From: Janibacter melonis
GTDB taxonomy: Bacteria > Actinomycetota > Actinomycetes > Actinomycetales > Dermatophilaceae
Length of the DNA: 64,000 bases
Direction: 5' to 3'
NCBI RefSeq assembly: GCF_020567375.1
Contig: NZ_JAJBZM010000003.1
Coordinates: 511,333-575,332, forward strand
Shown here: piece after piece, positions 1 through 11,190 of the stretch
Position numbering within the stretch: position 1 is the first letter of the stretch
Layout of the letters: the number at the start of each line of letters is the position of its first letter
Made by a program: the position numbers and the translations under genes
The notes under the pieces: model-generated
Told to the model about the DNA's origin: nothing
The model's input: the letters and a program-made list of their open reading frames with translations, nothing else
The model's database searches: none

Positions 1-851
1 TCGGCTCGCCGGACGGCCAGTACGCGATCGTGCGCGAGGACGAGCGGGCCGTGCCCGTGCCGCTGCGGCAGGTGGGCGCAGCCACGGACACCGACGTCGC
101 CGCCCGGGAGAGCCCCTTCTTAGACGTGCCGAGCCGCTGGGCCCGGCTCGCGGTGAGCCTCGACGGCAAGGAGATCGCCGGGGTCCGTGGCTCCGGCCTG
201 GAGCTTGTGCGCTGGTTCGACGACAAGACCTCGGTGCCCGTCGAGCAGTTCGCCACCCACATGACCCGCCCGGTCTACGACGCGTCGGGGGTGCTGTGGG
301 TCGCCGGGCGCGGTGAGCTCGACTCCTCGCGGCTGTGGGTCATCAACACCGCCGTCGACCCCTCCGAGCCCGACGCCGAGCCGGCGGAAGTGCCGGCGCC
401 GTGGCTCACCGGCCGCCGGCCGATCGCGATCTCGGTGAGCCCGGACAGCACCTGCCTCGCCGCGATCTCGACCGACGACGGGGGTGGCGACGTGCAGATC
501 CAGGTGAGCGGCATCGCCCGCCAGCCCAACGGCCTGCCGACGTCGACGGCGACCCAGTCGCTGCAGGTCGCGGCGTCGGTCGAGCAGGCGAGAGACCTCA
601 CGTGGATCACCCCGACGACGCTGGGCGTCCTGGGACGCCGGTCGACGGACAAGGCCGTGCGCCCGCTCATCGTCGAGGTCGGCGGCCAGATCGAGGCCCT
701 TGCCGCGGTGACATCGGCCCGCTCGATCGCGACGACCGGTGGCGAGCGCGAGCTCTACGTGACGACCTCGTCGGGTCGCACGTACAGCCGGGTCGGGGCG
801 AGCTGGAGCGCGCTCGGCGTCACCGGCACCGTCGTCGTCCCGTCGTCCTGA
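1..851 (+). CDS. lpqB: LpqB-family lipoprotein, C-terminal part (5' end outside window)
   Basis: The frame is open from the left edge, so only the last ~283 residues are present. They carry WD40/beta-propeller-like repeats (SPDG..YAIVR, SLDGKEIAGVR, SPDSTCLAAIS) typical of the LpqB propeller domain. LpqB is a lipoprotein that works with the MtrAB two-component system in actinobacterial cell-wall homeostasis and division. The lipobox and GerMN domain would lie upstream. The order lpqB-comF-hpf-secA is conserved in Actinobacteria, which strengthens the call; mtrAB is expected just left of the window. No truncation is visible apart from the window edge. Confidence 0.85.
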   Translation, partial: GSPDGQYAIVREDERAVPVPLRQVGAATDTDVAARESPFLDVPSRWARLAVSLDGKEIAGVRGSGLELVRWFDDKTSVPVEQFATHMTRPVYDASGVLWVAGRGELDSSRLWVINTAVDPSEPDAEPAEVPAPWLTGRRPIAISVSPDSTCLAAISTDDGGGDVQIQVSGIARQPNGLPTSTATQSLQVAASVEQARDLTWITPTTLGVLGRRSTDKAVRPLIVEVGGQIEALAAVTSARSIATTGGERELYVTTSSGRTYSRVGASWSALGVTGTVVVPSS

Positions 852-979
852 CTCGCAGCATCCCCTGACCGCGGTACCCCCACCACGGGTCCGTCCACAG
901 GACCTCGCTGCGCCGAGCCGTCGTCCACACCGCCGTCGTCCGCTCCCGCGGCGGAGGAGCGCCGCACGAGGATGGCGGG

Positions 980-1720
980 GTGAGAGACCTCCTCGCCGCG
1001 GCCCTCGACCTCGTCCTGCCCGCCGCGTGCCCGGGCTGCGGGGACATCGGTGCCCCGCTGTGCGCGTCGTGCGCCGCCGCGCTCTCGCCGCCTCCGCGCG
1101 TCGTCGTGCCCCGGCCGATGCCACCGGGGTGGCCGCCGTGCTGGGCCGGCGGGGCCTACGAAGGGGTGGCCGCGGCCCTCGTGCGCGCCTACAAGGACGG
1201 TGACCGGCGTGACCTCGCGCCGGTCCTCGCCCTGCCGCTGGCCCGTGCGCTCGACGCGGTGCTGCGAGCCGACCCGACGACCGCCCGAGCCGCGGCCGGC
1301 GGGGGTCTCCTCGTCGTGCCGGCCCCGAGCGCGCCGGGCACCGCTCGCGCCCGCGGCGACCGACCGGTCCAGGCGCTCGCACGACGTGCGGTCGCCGGCC
1401 TGCGACCCGAGGAGGCGCGCGTCGTCGACCTGCTCCGGCTGCGCCGCGGGGTCCGTGACCAGGCGACCCTCGGCGGAGCCGGGCGCCGAGCCAACCTCGA
1501 CGGGGCGATGCACGTGAGCCCCTGCGGCACAGGCCTGCTCGTCGGCGCGACGTGCGTGCTCGTCGACGACGTCGTCACCTCCGGCAGCACCCTGGCCGAG
1601 GCGACGCGGGTCCTGCGGCGAGCCGGGGCGGCCCGTGTCGTCGCCGCCTGCGCCCTCGCGACCCCGTTGCGCTCAGACAGGGAGGGACCCGCCCTGGCGA
1701 GTGCACCCGTTGGGGTCTAA
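980..1720 (+). CDS. comF: ComF family phosphoribosyltransferase-like protein
   Basis: 246-residue protein with an N-terminal double zinc knuckle (CPGC ... CASC, about residues 17-35) and a C-terminal type-I PRTase loop (VLVDDVVTSGSTL, about residues 193-205), the hallmark of ComF/GntX proteins. ComF links to DNA uptake in competent bacteria; in Actinobacteria its role is not established. The start is GTG at 980, giving MRDLLAAALDLVLP, which leads directly into the zinc motif. It sits 128 bp after lpqB and ahead of hpf, the usual actinobacterial order. Confidence 0.85.
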   Translation: MRDLLAAALDLVLPAACPGCGDIGAPLCASCAAALSPPPRVVVPRPMPPGWPPCWAGGAYEGVAAALVRAYKDGDRRDLAPVLALPLARALDAVLRADPTTARAAAGGGLLVVPAPSAPGTARARGDRPVQALARRAVAGLRPEEARVVDLLRLRRGVRDQATLGGAGRRANLDGAMHVSPCGTGLLVGATCVLVDDVVTSGSTLAEATRVLRRAGAARVVAACALATPLRSDREGPALASAPVGV

Positions 1721-1880
1721 CGTGTCGTCATGGACCCCCAGGCACGCGGCGACCGCGGACCATGGGGGTTCTCTGCGTCTGCCCCGACCAGCGGTCGGCG
1801 GCGGCGGCGAAGGGGGTGGGACCCAGCGCGTCAGGCCTAGCACGCCACCACCACGTACCCCCTCGTCCCAAGGAGGACCG

Positions 1881-2546
1881 ATGGAGATCGTCGTCACCGG
1901 ACGGCACGTCAACGTTTCCGACCGACTGCGCGAGTACGTCGCCGAGAAGCTCGACAAGGTGACCCAGCTCGAGCCACGGATGCAGAGGGTGGAGGTGCTC
2001 GTGAGCCACGAGACCAACCCCCGGCAGTCCAAGACCTCGGAGCGCGTCGAGATCACCTGTCGCTCGAAGGGTCCGGTGATCAGAGCCGAGGCGTGTCATG
2101 ACGACCGGCAGGCAGCCGTCGACCTCGCGACCGACAAGCTCATGGAGCGGCTGCGTCGCGCGCACGACCGCCGCAAGGTGCACCGCGGGCGCAAGGCCCC
2201 GGTCTCCGTGGCGGAGGCGACGGCCGGGCTGCAGGCCCCCGAGCCCGTGCTCGACGGGGACAGCACGACCGACGACGGGCCCGACCTCTTCGGCGCGGTC
2301 GGCAACAGCCCCATCGAGGTCCGCGAGAAGGTCCACGTCAGCGCCCCGATGACCCTCGAGGCCGCGCTGCGCGAGATGGAGCTCGTCGGCCACGACTTCT
2401 ACCTCTTCCACGACAGCGAGACCGACCGGCCGAGCGTGGTCTACCGCCGTCGCGGCTGGTCCTACGGCGTCCTGCACCTCGAGGCCGCCGCCGACGGCGC
2501 GCCCGAGCCCGAGCCGGCCACCGCCGGCCAGGGGGCCCGCGGCTAG
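1881..2546 (+). CDS. hpf: Long-form ribosome hibernation promoting factor
   Basis: 221 residues. The N-terminal S30AE/RaiA fold (MEIVVTGRHVNVSDRLREYV, residues 1-20, to about 110) binds the 30S decoding centre. A linker follows, then a C-terminal dimerisation domain (about 160-215, including VVYRRR and GVLHLE) that drives 100S dimers, so this is the long type. ATG 1881 is chosen because a strong AGGAGG lies at 1871-1876; an in-frame extension upstream lacks family similarity. A ~160-bp leader separates it from comF, so it probably has its own promoter. It precedes secA by a few genes, as in mycobacteria. Confidence 0.92.
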   Translation: MEIVVTGRHVNVSDRLREYVAEKLDKVTQLEPRMQRVEVLVSHETNPRQSKTSERVEITCRSKGPVIRAEACHDDRQAAVDLATDKLMERLRRAHDRRKVHRGRKAPVSVAEATAGLQAPEPVLDGDSTTDDGPDLFGAVGNSPIEVREKVHVSAPMTLEAALREMELVGHDFYLFHDSETDRPSVVYRRRGWSYGVLHLEAAADGAPEPEPATAGQGARG

Positions 2547-2623
2547 CGCGAGCGAGAGCCCGTACGCACAAGGGGCGGGGACGACGCCGGTCGGCGCGTC
2601 CCCGCTCCTGCATGATGTCCTGC

Positions 2624-3322
2624 ATGGCCGAGCCGATCCGGGTGCTCCTCGTGTGCAGGTACCCCCTGTACCGCCTGGGCCTGCGCGCCGCGCTCGGCGG
2701 GGCGGACGCCTTCGAGCAGGTCGTCGACGCCGCCACAGGGGCCGAGGCCCTGGCCGTCGCCCCCGAGCTCGAGCCGCACGTCGTCGTCGTCGACAGCAAC
2801 GTCGTCGGCATGCTCCTGGCGGACCTGCTCTCGCGGCTGCGGCAGGCCTGCCCCTCGGCCCGGGTGCTCGTCCTCGTCTCGGTGACCGACGAGCACGTCT
2901 TCGGCGAAGGGGTCCCGCCCGCGGCGGGCTACCTGCTGCGCGAGTGCACCGGTGAGGAGCTCCTCGCCGCGGTGTGCGCCGTGCACGCGGGCGAGCCGGT
3001 GGCGGCCGAGGACCTCGGTCCGCTGCTGCTCGCTGCGTACGACTCGATGAAGCTGACGATGGTCAGCCACGGCGAGCCGGTCCGCGAGCCGGTGCAGCAG
3101 CGCGAGCTGACCGCCCGGGAGCGCGAGGTCCTCGCCCTGCTGGCCCTGGGCAGGCGCAACCGCGACATCGCCCAGGAGCTCTTCATCGCGGAGAACACCG
3201 TGAAGAACCACGTGCGCAACATCCTCGACAAGCTCGTCCTCACCTCGCGGGTCGAGGCGGCGACGTACGCCCTTCGTCACGGCGTGACGGCCGAGCGCCC
3301 CGGCGACGCCCGGCGCGCGTGA
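2624..3322 (+). CDS. NarL/FixJ-type response regulator with atypical receiver
   Basis: 232 residues. The N-terminal receiver-like domain (about 1-125) keeps a candidate phosphoacceptor (VVVVD57SN), but the usual acidic pair after the first strand is replaced by Cys11-Arg12 (RVLLVCRYPLYRLG). The C-terminal LuxR HTH is canonical (LTAREREVLALLALGRRN ... ENTVKNHVRNILDKL). No sensor kinase is adjacent, so it may act phosphate-independently or as an orphan. ATG 2624 is preferred because the receiver strand follows at once; ATGs at 2612 and 2615 only add MMSC. The stop overlaps the start of the next gene (GTGA). Confidence 0.8.
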   Translation: MAEPIRVLLVCRYPLYRLGLRAALGGADAFEQVVDAATGAEALAVAPELEPHVVVVDSNVVGMLLADLLSRLRQACPSARVLVLVSVTDEHVFGEGVPPAAGYLLRECTGEELLAAVCAVHAGEPVAAEDLGPLLLAAYDSMKLTMVSHGEPVREPVQQRELTAREREVLALLALGRRNRDIAQELFIAENTVKNHVRNILDKLVLTSRVEAATYALRHGVTAERPGDARRA

Positions 3323-4530
3323 GCGCCGTCCCCGGGCCCCGCCGCCTCGGCCTGCCCGCCGCCCGCCGCGTCGCCCTCGCCGCGCAGGGGCTGGCGGCAC
3401 CGCGACCGCAGCGGCCGGTGACCGTGCGCGACCTCGGTCGGGTGCTCGACACCGTGGGCCTGGTCCAGATCGACAGCGTCAACGTCCTCACCCGCAGCCA
3501 CTACCTGCCCTTCTTCTCCCGGCTCGGCCCCTACGACACGGGGCTGCTCGACCGCATGCGCGACCGGGCGCCCCGCCGAATGGTCGAGTACTGGGCGCAC
3601 GAGGCGAGCCTGCTGCCGCCGAGCACGTGGCCGCTCATGGAGCACCCGCGGATGCGTCGCGGCGAGGAGGACTCGTGGGGCGGCATGCGCAGGGTCGCCC
3701 AGGAGCACCCCGATCTCGTGGGCGCGGTCCTCGCCGAGGTCGAGGCCGGCCGTCCCCGCACCGCCCGTGAGATCGAGGCCGCGCTCGAGCACGACGCGCC
3801 CCGCGCCGAGGGTGGCTGGGGGTGGAACTGGTCGCTCGTGAAGAACGCGCTCGAGCACCTCTTCTGGACCGGACGGATCTCCAGCGCCGGCCGCACCCGC
3901 CAGTTCGAGCGGCGGTACGCCGGGCTGTCCCGCGTCGTGCCGCCGGCGGACGCCGCCCGGTGGCTCGACCCCGCGCGGCGGCTCGGCCCGCAGGACGCGT
4001 ACGACGAGCTCGTACGGATCTCGACGCGTGCCCTCGGTGTCGCCGACGTCGCGAGCATCGCCGACTACTTCCGCATCCGGCGCGAGCACGCGGTGCCGGC
4101 TCTGGAGCGGCTCGTCGCTGCCGGAGAGGTCGAGGAGGTACGGGTCGAGGGCTGGTCGGCCCCGGCCTACCTCCACGCCGCCGCGCGTCGCCCCCGGTCG
4201 GTCTCCGGGCGGGCGCTGCTGTCCCCCTTCGACTCCGCCGTCTGGCACCGCCCCCGGCTCGAGGCGCTCTTCGACTTCCACTACCGCCTCGAGATCTACA
4301 CCCCGGCTCCGAAGCGGGTGCACGGCTACTACGTGCTGCCCTTCCTGCTCGGCGACGCCCTCGTCGGGCGGGTCGACCTCAAGGCCGACCGCGCCGCGGG
4401 CGTCCTGCGGGTGCACCGGGTCGGCTGGGAGAGCGGGCGCGGGGGAGTGCAGGACCGTGCGGAGCTCGACGCCGAGCTCGACCTCATGGCGCGCTGGCTC
4501 GAGCTCGGCGCGGTCGCCGGCGGGGCCTAG
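3319..4530 (+). CDS. Winged-helix DNA-binding/YcaQ-like DNA glycosylase family protein
   Basis: 403 residues, matching the HTH_42 (YcaQ/AlkZ-type) family: LGLPAARRVALAAQGL near the N-terminus, VGLVQIDSVNVLTRSHYLPF, an RRMVEYWAHEASLLP segment, and a C-terminal LLSPFDSAVWHRPRLEALF block with DFHYRLEIYTPAPKR. Characterised family members are DNA glycosylases that unhook interstrand crosslinks (AlkZ, YcaQ); the QxD-type catalytic residues are plausibly the VQIDS motif. GTG 3319 overlaps the stop of the regulator gene, suggesting co-transcription. Function here is inferred from family membership. Confidence 0.78.
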   Translation: MSAVPGPRRLGLPAARRVALAAQGLAAPRPQRPVTVRDLGRVLDTVGLVQIDSVNVLTRSHYLPFFSRLGPYDTGLLDRMRDRAPRRMVEYWAHEASLLPPSTWPLMEHPRMRRGEEDSWGGMRRVAQEHPDLVGAVLAEVEAGRPRTAREIEAALEHDAPRAEGGWGWNWSLVKNALEHLFWTGRISSAGRTRQFERRYAGLSRVVPPADAARWLDPARRLGPQDAYDELVRISTRALGVADVASIADYFRIRREHAVPALERLVAAGEVEEVRVEGWSAPAYLHAAARRPRSVSGRALLSPFDSAVWHRPRLEALFDFHYRLEIYTPAPKRVHGYYVLPFLLGDALVGRVDLKADRAAGVLRVHRVGWESGRGGVQDRAELDAELDLMARWLELGAVAGGA

Positions 4531-5663
4531 GGGCGGACCCGCTCCCAGTGGTCGGCCGGTCCCACCGACCCGTCGGGGGCGGTGGCGGCCGCCTCGTGGC
4601 CCCAGCGGGAGAACCCGGCCGAGGCGAGGACGGCGTTGCTCGCAGCGTTGTCGGCGGCGGTCTGCGCGACGAGCCGGCGCAGACCGAGCCCTCCCGACTC
4701 CTGCGGCGCCAGCGCGTGCTCGGCCGCGAGGGCGGCGGCGACCTTGGCGATGCCGCGGCCCCGGGCCCGGGGGTAGAGGAAGTAGCCGAGCTCGGCGGTG
4801 TCACCGTCGGCGAGGGTGCCGCCGTGCACGAAGACGAGCACCTCGCCGAGGGCGACGTCGCTCTGCGCGTCGGCGACGCACCAGTTGACCCCCGACCCGC
4901 TCGCCATGGCGTGCCGGCGGCGGTCGAGCCACGCGTCCCACGTCTGCGCCGTCGGCAGGGCGCGGGCCGGCACGTGGTGGCTCGGGTGGTCCGGCTCCTG
5001 GACGCTCGCCCGGTCGTCGTCCCGCCACGGGCGCAGCCGGACTGAGCCGTCGGTGAGCACCGGCGGGACGACCCACGGGGTGCGCGGGCTCATCTCCTGC
5101 CCGGGGAGCAGCGAGGCGCACCACGCGTCCATCACCGCCCCGTCGCGGCCGGGGACGCGCTGGGGGAGCGTGCCGTGGTCGGTCATGCCGACCCGCCACG
5201 CGACGCGCCGCGAGCCCCAGTTGCCGACGTTGGCGTACCAGTACAGGCTCGGCGCGCCCTGCTCGAAGGCCCATGCCGCCCCGAGACGCATCGCGGCCGT
5301 CATCACGCCGCGGCCGCGCACCGCCGGGTGGGTGGCGAAGCCGACCTCCCACGGGTGCTGCAGCGAGGGGCCGGGGCGCAGGTCGAGCAGCCCGGCGAAG
5401 GGGGCTTCCTCCTCGCCGTCGCCCCCGGTGAGCTCGACGACGAAGATGCGCACACCCCCTTCGTCCTCCCACTGCGAGCCGATGTGCTCGAGGAATTCGG
5501 CGGCGTCGTCCGGGCCGTACGGGCTCGGCACGGTGGTCCACCGCAGGGTCTCGGGGTCGGTGCTCTGCTCGACGACGGCCGGCAGGTCGGCCGGCGTCAT
5601 CGCGCGCAGCCGGACGCGCCCGTCGTCGAGGACCGGCACGCACTGCGGGTAGCTGCTCGTCAT
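4527..5663 (-). CDS. Tandem GNAT N-acetyltransferase
   Basis: 378 residues made of two GNAT domains in tandem. The first (about 10-185) has the acetyl-CoA loop AVRGRGVMTAAM and resembles RimJ-type acetyltransferases (VRLRAMTPADLPAVVE). The second (about 200-378) repeats the layout (VRLRPWRDDD, RARGRGIAKVAAAL). Substrate unknown; RimJ/RimL-like domains acetylate protein N-termini or small amines. Start ATG at 5663. Its 3' end overlaps the convergent upstream gene by 4 bp, and it diverges from secA. Confidence 0.82.
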   Translation of the reverse strand: MTSSYPQCVPVLDDGRVRLRAMTPADLPAVVEQSTDPETLRWTTVPSPYGPDDAAEFLEHIGSQWEDEGGVRIFVVELTGGDGEEEAPFAGLLDLRPGPSLQHPWEVGFATHPAVRGRGVMTAAMRLGAAWAFEQGAPSLYWYANVGNWGSRRVAWRVGMTDHGTLPQRVPGRDGAVMDAWCASLLPGQEMSPRTPWVVPPVLTDGSVRLRPWRDDDRASVQEPDHPSHHVPARALPTAQTWDAWLDRRRHAMASGSGVNWCVADAQSDVALGEVLVFVHGGTLADGDTAELGYFLYPRARGRGIAKVAAALAAEHALAPQESGGLGLRRLVAQTAADNAASNAVLASAGFSRWGHEAAATAPDGSVGPADHWERVRP

Positions 5664-5852
5664 GGCGTCACCCTCGCCGCCCATCCCCGTGGGGGGCAAG
5701 TCAATTGCCCTGCGGGCGAAGGGGGAACCGCCGCGCGACCCTCTTCGTTGGGCGCTGCTGTGGCGAGGGACTAACCTGACCCACAGTCCACGACCCCCGA
5801 GGCTGCAGGGTCTCGCCGCGGGTCGGATGCCGTCGTCAGGAGAGACATACCC
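5664..5852. promoter_or_regulatory. Divergent intergenic region upstream of secA and the GNAT gene
   Basis: 189 bp between divergent starts. A -10-like TAACCT lies at about 5773-5778 for secA, and a purine-rich AGGAGAG lies 7-12 bp before its GTG start. No hairpin or operator could be singled out. Promoter assignment is by eye only. Confidence 0.35.
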
Positions 5853-8654
<2,802 letters not shown>

Positions 8655-8687
8655 CGACCAAGCGCGACGGGCTGTGAGCCCCCGCCC

Positions 8688-9218
8688 TCAGGCCACCTGG
8701 AGGGCCGTGACGACCCAGCGTCCGTCACGGCCCTCCAGCCGTATCGCCATGGCGCGCAGCCGCCCGCCGTCGTGCACGACGAGGCTGGCCTCGGCGACGT
8801 CGTCGCGCGGGTGGCAGACCCGCGCGGTGCGGACCCGGACGCGGCGGACCACCCCTTCGCCCTGACGAAGGGGGTGACCCGCCCGTCGGGCGGCGAGCGC
8901 GCCGCGGCGCGCGACGACGGTGTAGACCTCGGGGGAGGTCCACCGCAGCACCTGCGCCGGCGGCCGCGCCCCGTGCATGACCTCGACGACGGCCTGGCCC
9001 ACGTGGGCCGCCCAGGCCTGGGCGTCGGGGAGCTCGTCGGCCGGGGTCGGCTGGATGCCGAAGACGGCCTCGTCGCTGGCCATCCGGAAGTCGACGGCCA
9101 GCGCGTCCTGGACGTAGGGGGTGCGAGGGTCGCGCCGGTCCGCCTCGTCGCGGGTGGGGAGCGGGACGCCGACCGGCCGCGCCGAGGGCGCGGGGACGAT
9201 GTGGATGGGCGTGCTCAT
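8688..9218 (-). CDS. Rv3235-like conserved actinobacterial protein (DUF6459 type)
   Basis: 176 residues. It has a Pro-rich N-terminus, then a compact alpha+beta domain (AWAAHVGQAVVEVMHGARPP, VYTVVARRGALAARR, RVCHPRDDVAEASLVV, GRWVVTALQV) that matches the family of M. tuberculosis Rv3235, whose gene also sits in the secA neighbourhood. Function unknown. ATG 9218 overlaps the stop of the upstream LysM gene (ATGA), so the two are translationally coupled. The coding sequence contains an inverted pair of the CGAAGGGG octamer around 8853-8877. Confidence 0.65.
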   Translation of the reverse strand: MSTPIHIVPAPSARPVGVPLPTRDEADRRDPRTPYVQDALAVDFRMASDEAVFGIQPTPADELPDAQAWAAHVGQAVVEVMHGARPPAQVLRWTSPEVYTVVARRGALAARRAGHPLRQGEGVVRRVRVRTARVCHPRDDVAEASLVVHDGGRLRAMAIRLEGRDGRWVVTALQVA

Positions 9219-10042
9219 CGCGCGGTCCATCCCGCGGCGGGCAGCGGGTCGGGTGCGTGCAGGACGGTGCCCGGCAGCACGAGGTCGGGGTTGTCGCCGA
9301 TGACGGACCGGTTGGTCTCGTACCAGTGCGGCAGGGCCGCGGCGACCTCCGCCGGGGTCGCGCGGGACCCGAGGTGACGCTCGACGACGTCCCACAGGCA
9401 GTCACCGCGGCGCACGGCGTGGCTCACGCGCGGCTCGTCCGCCGGGGCCGCTCGCCCACCGATGACCTCGAGCGAGGGCTGCTGCACCGGCCGCGGGCGG
9501 TGGGGGGTCCAGCCCGCCGACGGCGGGACGGCGGGGGGAGCGGCTGACCTCTCGTGCGGCACCGCCGTCGCCCGCCACGAGGCGTCGGGGACCGAGGTGG
9601 GCACGGTGGCACGCCACCCCGGGTCGGGAGCGGAGGCCGAGGGCGGGCCTGCGGGATCCTCGCCGCCACGACCGGGCGTGCCGGTCGTCGCGGCGCTCGC
9701 GGACACGCTCGCACCTGGCAGGACCACGGCGACGCTGCTCGTCGTGACGACGACGGCGAGACCCTGGCGCAGGACGGCGGGGGTGACCCGGTCGGCCAGG
9801 CGCGTCACGAGACACCCCAGCCGGCCCGGCAGCGTGGCAGCGAGGTGGAGCCCGCTCAGCGCGCAGAGCCATCCGGCACCCGCGCAGGCTGCGGCGGCGC
9901 ACAGGGCGAGCAGGACCGAGCCGGGGTCGGAGGGCTCGGGCTGCGCGACCGCCGTCCGGCAGGCGGCGGCGAGTGCGACCGTCACCGCCGTGGCGGTGAC
10001 GAAGAAGCCGAAGAGCGCTCCTCGGCCGGTCGTCGTGGTCAT
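9215..10042 (-). CDS. Membrane protein with C-terminal LysM domain
   Basis: 275 residues. Three hydrophobic segments (about 10-35, 42-74 and 88-115) are followed by a Pro/Ser/Thr-rich region and a C-terminal LysM module (VRRGDCLWDVVERHLG ... LVLPGTVLHAPD, about 220-270). LysM binds peptidoglycan, so the protein is probably membrane-anchored with the LysM in the cell wall. ATG 10042 is chosen because GAGGTGAGG lies just upstream on the minus strand; an ATG at 10087 would add a polar extension. It is coupled to the Rv3235-like gene. The 10-bp repeats at 10097-10136 lie upstream. Confidence 0.72.
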   Translation of the reverse strand: MTTTTGRGALFGFFVTATAVTVALAAACRTAVAQPEPSDPGSVLLALCAAAACAGAGWLCALSGLHLAATLPGRLGCLVTRLADRVTPAVLRQGLAVVVTTSSVAVVLPGASVSASAATTGTPGRGGEDPAGPPSASAPDPGWRATVPTSVPDASWRATAVPHERSAAPPAVPPSAGWTPHRPRPVQQPSLEVIGGRAAPADEPRVSHAVRRGDCLWDVVERHLGSRATPAEVAAALPHWYETNRSVIGDNPDLVLPGTVLHAPDPLPAAGWTAR

Positions 10043-10096
10043 CGTCCTCACCTCTGCGTCGTCGGGCTGCCGGTCTGCGACGATCATCTAATGCCG

Positions 10097-10136
10097 TCAA
10101 ACAGCAGCAAACAACATCAAACTACATCGAGCAACA
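10097..10136 (-). promoter_or_regulatory. Four 10-bp direct repeats upstream of the LysM operon
   Basis: Read on the minus strand, four consecutive decamers are TGTTGCTCGA, TGTAGTTTGA, TGTTGTTTGC and TGCTGTTTGA, consensus TGTWGTTTGM. They are exactly helically phased and AT-richer than the surroundings. They lie about 55-95 bp upstream of the LysM gene start, an operator/activator position. Head-to-tail repeats of this spacing fit cooperative binding by a BldC-like protein, and such a gene lies at 10799-11011. The binding partner is inference. Confidence 0.55.
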
Positions 10137-10227
10137 GGGTGGTCGCCGAGCGGTCATCACGCCGCGCGGCCCACGCCGCTGAGCGCGCGCCCGGCGGGGG
10201 AGCCGGCGCGCGGGCAGGATGTCGCCC

Positions 10228-10770
10228 ATGCGCTGGGACCGTCTCTTCGACGACCTCGAGTCGCAGCTCGCCGCCCAGGAGCGTCTCGAGCTCGACAGCG
10301 AGGTCGCCGAGCGCACCCGCGTCGAGCGCTCGAAGGTGACGCTCACCGACCGGCTCGTGGGGTCGACGGGAGCCGTCGTCGGAGCGCACCTTCTCGGCGG
10401 GCGGCGGCTCGAGGGGGTGCTCGTCGACGTGGGGGCGGGGTGGTTCGTGCTCGAGGCGCGCTCGCGCCCGACGCTCGTCGTCACCGGCGCCGTCGTCTCC
10501 CTGTCCGGGCTGGCCCGGCGGCCGCGCAGCACGGCGAGCGCACGGCGGCTGACCCTGGGCTACGCGCTGCGAGGGGTGAGCCGGGACCGCCGGGTCGTGC
10601 ACGTGCACGACGTCGGGGGAGGGCTGACGACCGGCACGATCGACGGGGTCGGGGCCGACGTCGTCGACGTCGGAGAGCACCCCGTGGACGTGCCGCGGCG
10701 GGCGGGCGACGTGCGCTCGGTGCGGGTCCTGCCGCTGGCGGCCCTCGCGGCCGTCGCCGACGCGGGGTGA
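10228..10770 (+). CDS. Conserved actinobacterial hypothetical protein
   Basis: 180 residues. The N-terminal helix is charged (MRWDRLFDDLESQLAAQERL), followed by a beta-rich body with short repeated strands (LEGVLVDVGAGWFVLEA, TTGTIDGVGADVVDVGEH), which looks like a small barrel or Sm/Tudor-like fold. The ELDSEVAERTRVERSKVTL motif is common in Micrococcales proteins encoded near bldC/secA. No catalytic motif seen; function unknown. ATG 10228 is preferred over ATG 10219. It diverges from the LysM gene. Confidence 0.6.
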   Translation: MRWDRLFDDLESQLAAQERLELDSEVAERTRVERSKVTLTDRLVGSTGAVVGAHLLGGRRLEGVLVDVGAGWFVLEARSRPTLVVTGAVVSLSGLARRPRSTASARRLTLGYALRGVSRDRRVVHVHDVGGGLTTGTIDGVGADVVDVGEHPVDVPRRAGDVRSVRVLPLAALAAVADAG

Positions 10771-10798
10771 GGCGGCTCAGCCCCTGGGCGAGGCGGGG

Positions 10799-11011
10799 TC
10801 AGCCGTCGCGCTGGGAGTCGACGAAGGCCTTCGTCTGCGAGTACATCCGCTCGATGTAGGCGTCGAGCTCGGTGAGCTCGACGCGCCACTGGCCGCGCCC
10901 GCCGACCTTGATCGCCGGCAGCTCTCCGCTGCGCACGAGGGCGTACGCCTGGGCAGCGGAGATGTCGAGGGTCTCGGCGACCTCGCTCAGCGGGACGAAT
11001 CTCTTGGCCAT
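10799..11011 (-). CDS. BldC-like helix-turn-helix DNA-binding protein
   Basis: 70 residues, essentially a single MerR/excisionase-type winged HTH (VPLSEVAETLDISAAQAYAL, then GELPAIKVGGRGQWRVELTE) with a short helical tail. Streptomyces BldC is of this size and family and binds head-to-tail direct repeats as a cooperative filament. ATG 11011 starts MAKRFVPLSEV; an in-frame start at 11023 would add only four residues. Probable targets include the 10-bp repeats at 10097-10136, which is an inference from proximity and repeat type. Confidence 0.75.
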   Translation of the reverse strand: MAKRFVPLSEVAETLDISAAQAYALVRSGELPAIKVGGRGQWRVELTELDAYIERMYSQTKAFVDSQRDG

Positions 11012-11190
11012 GGTCTCTCGCACGACGGGGCAGGACGGGAGCCGTCAGTCTGCCACTGCTCGCGCGGGGTGCGCCGGAGCCTGTGGAGACCGCGTGCCGC
11101 GGGGCCCCGACCTGGGCCATAGTGGGGCACGCAGCCTGCGGGCGTCGCCGAGGACACCCGCCCGTCACCGACGAGAGCCAGGGGAGCACC

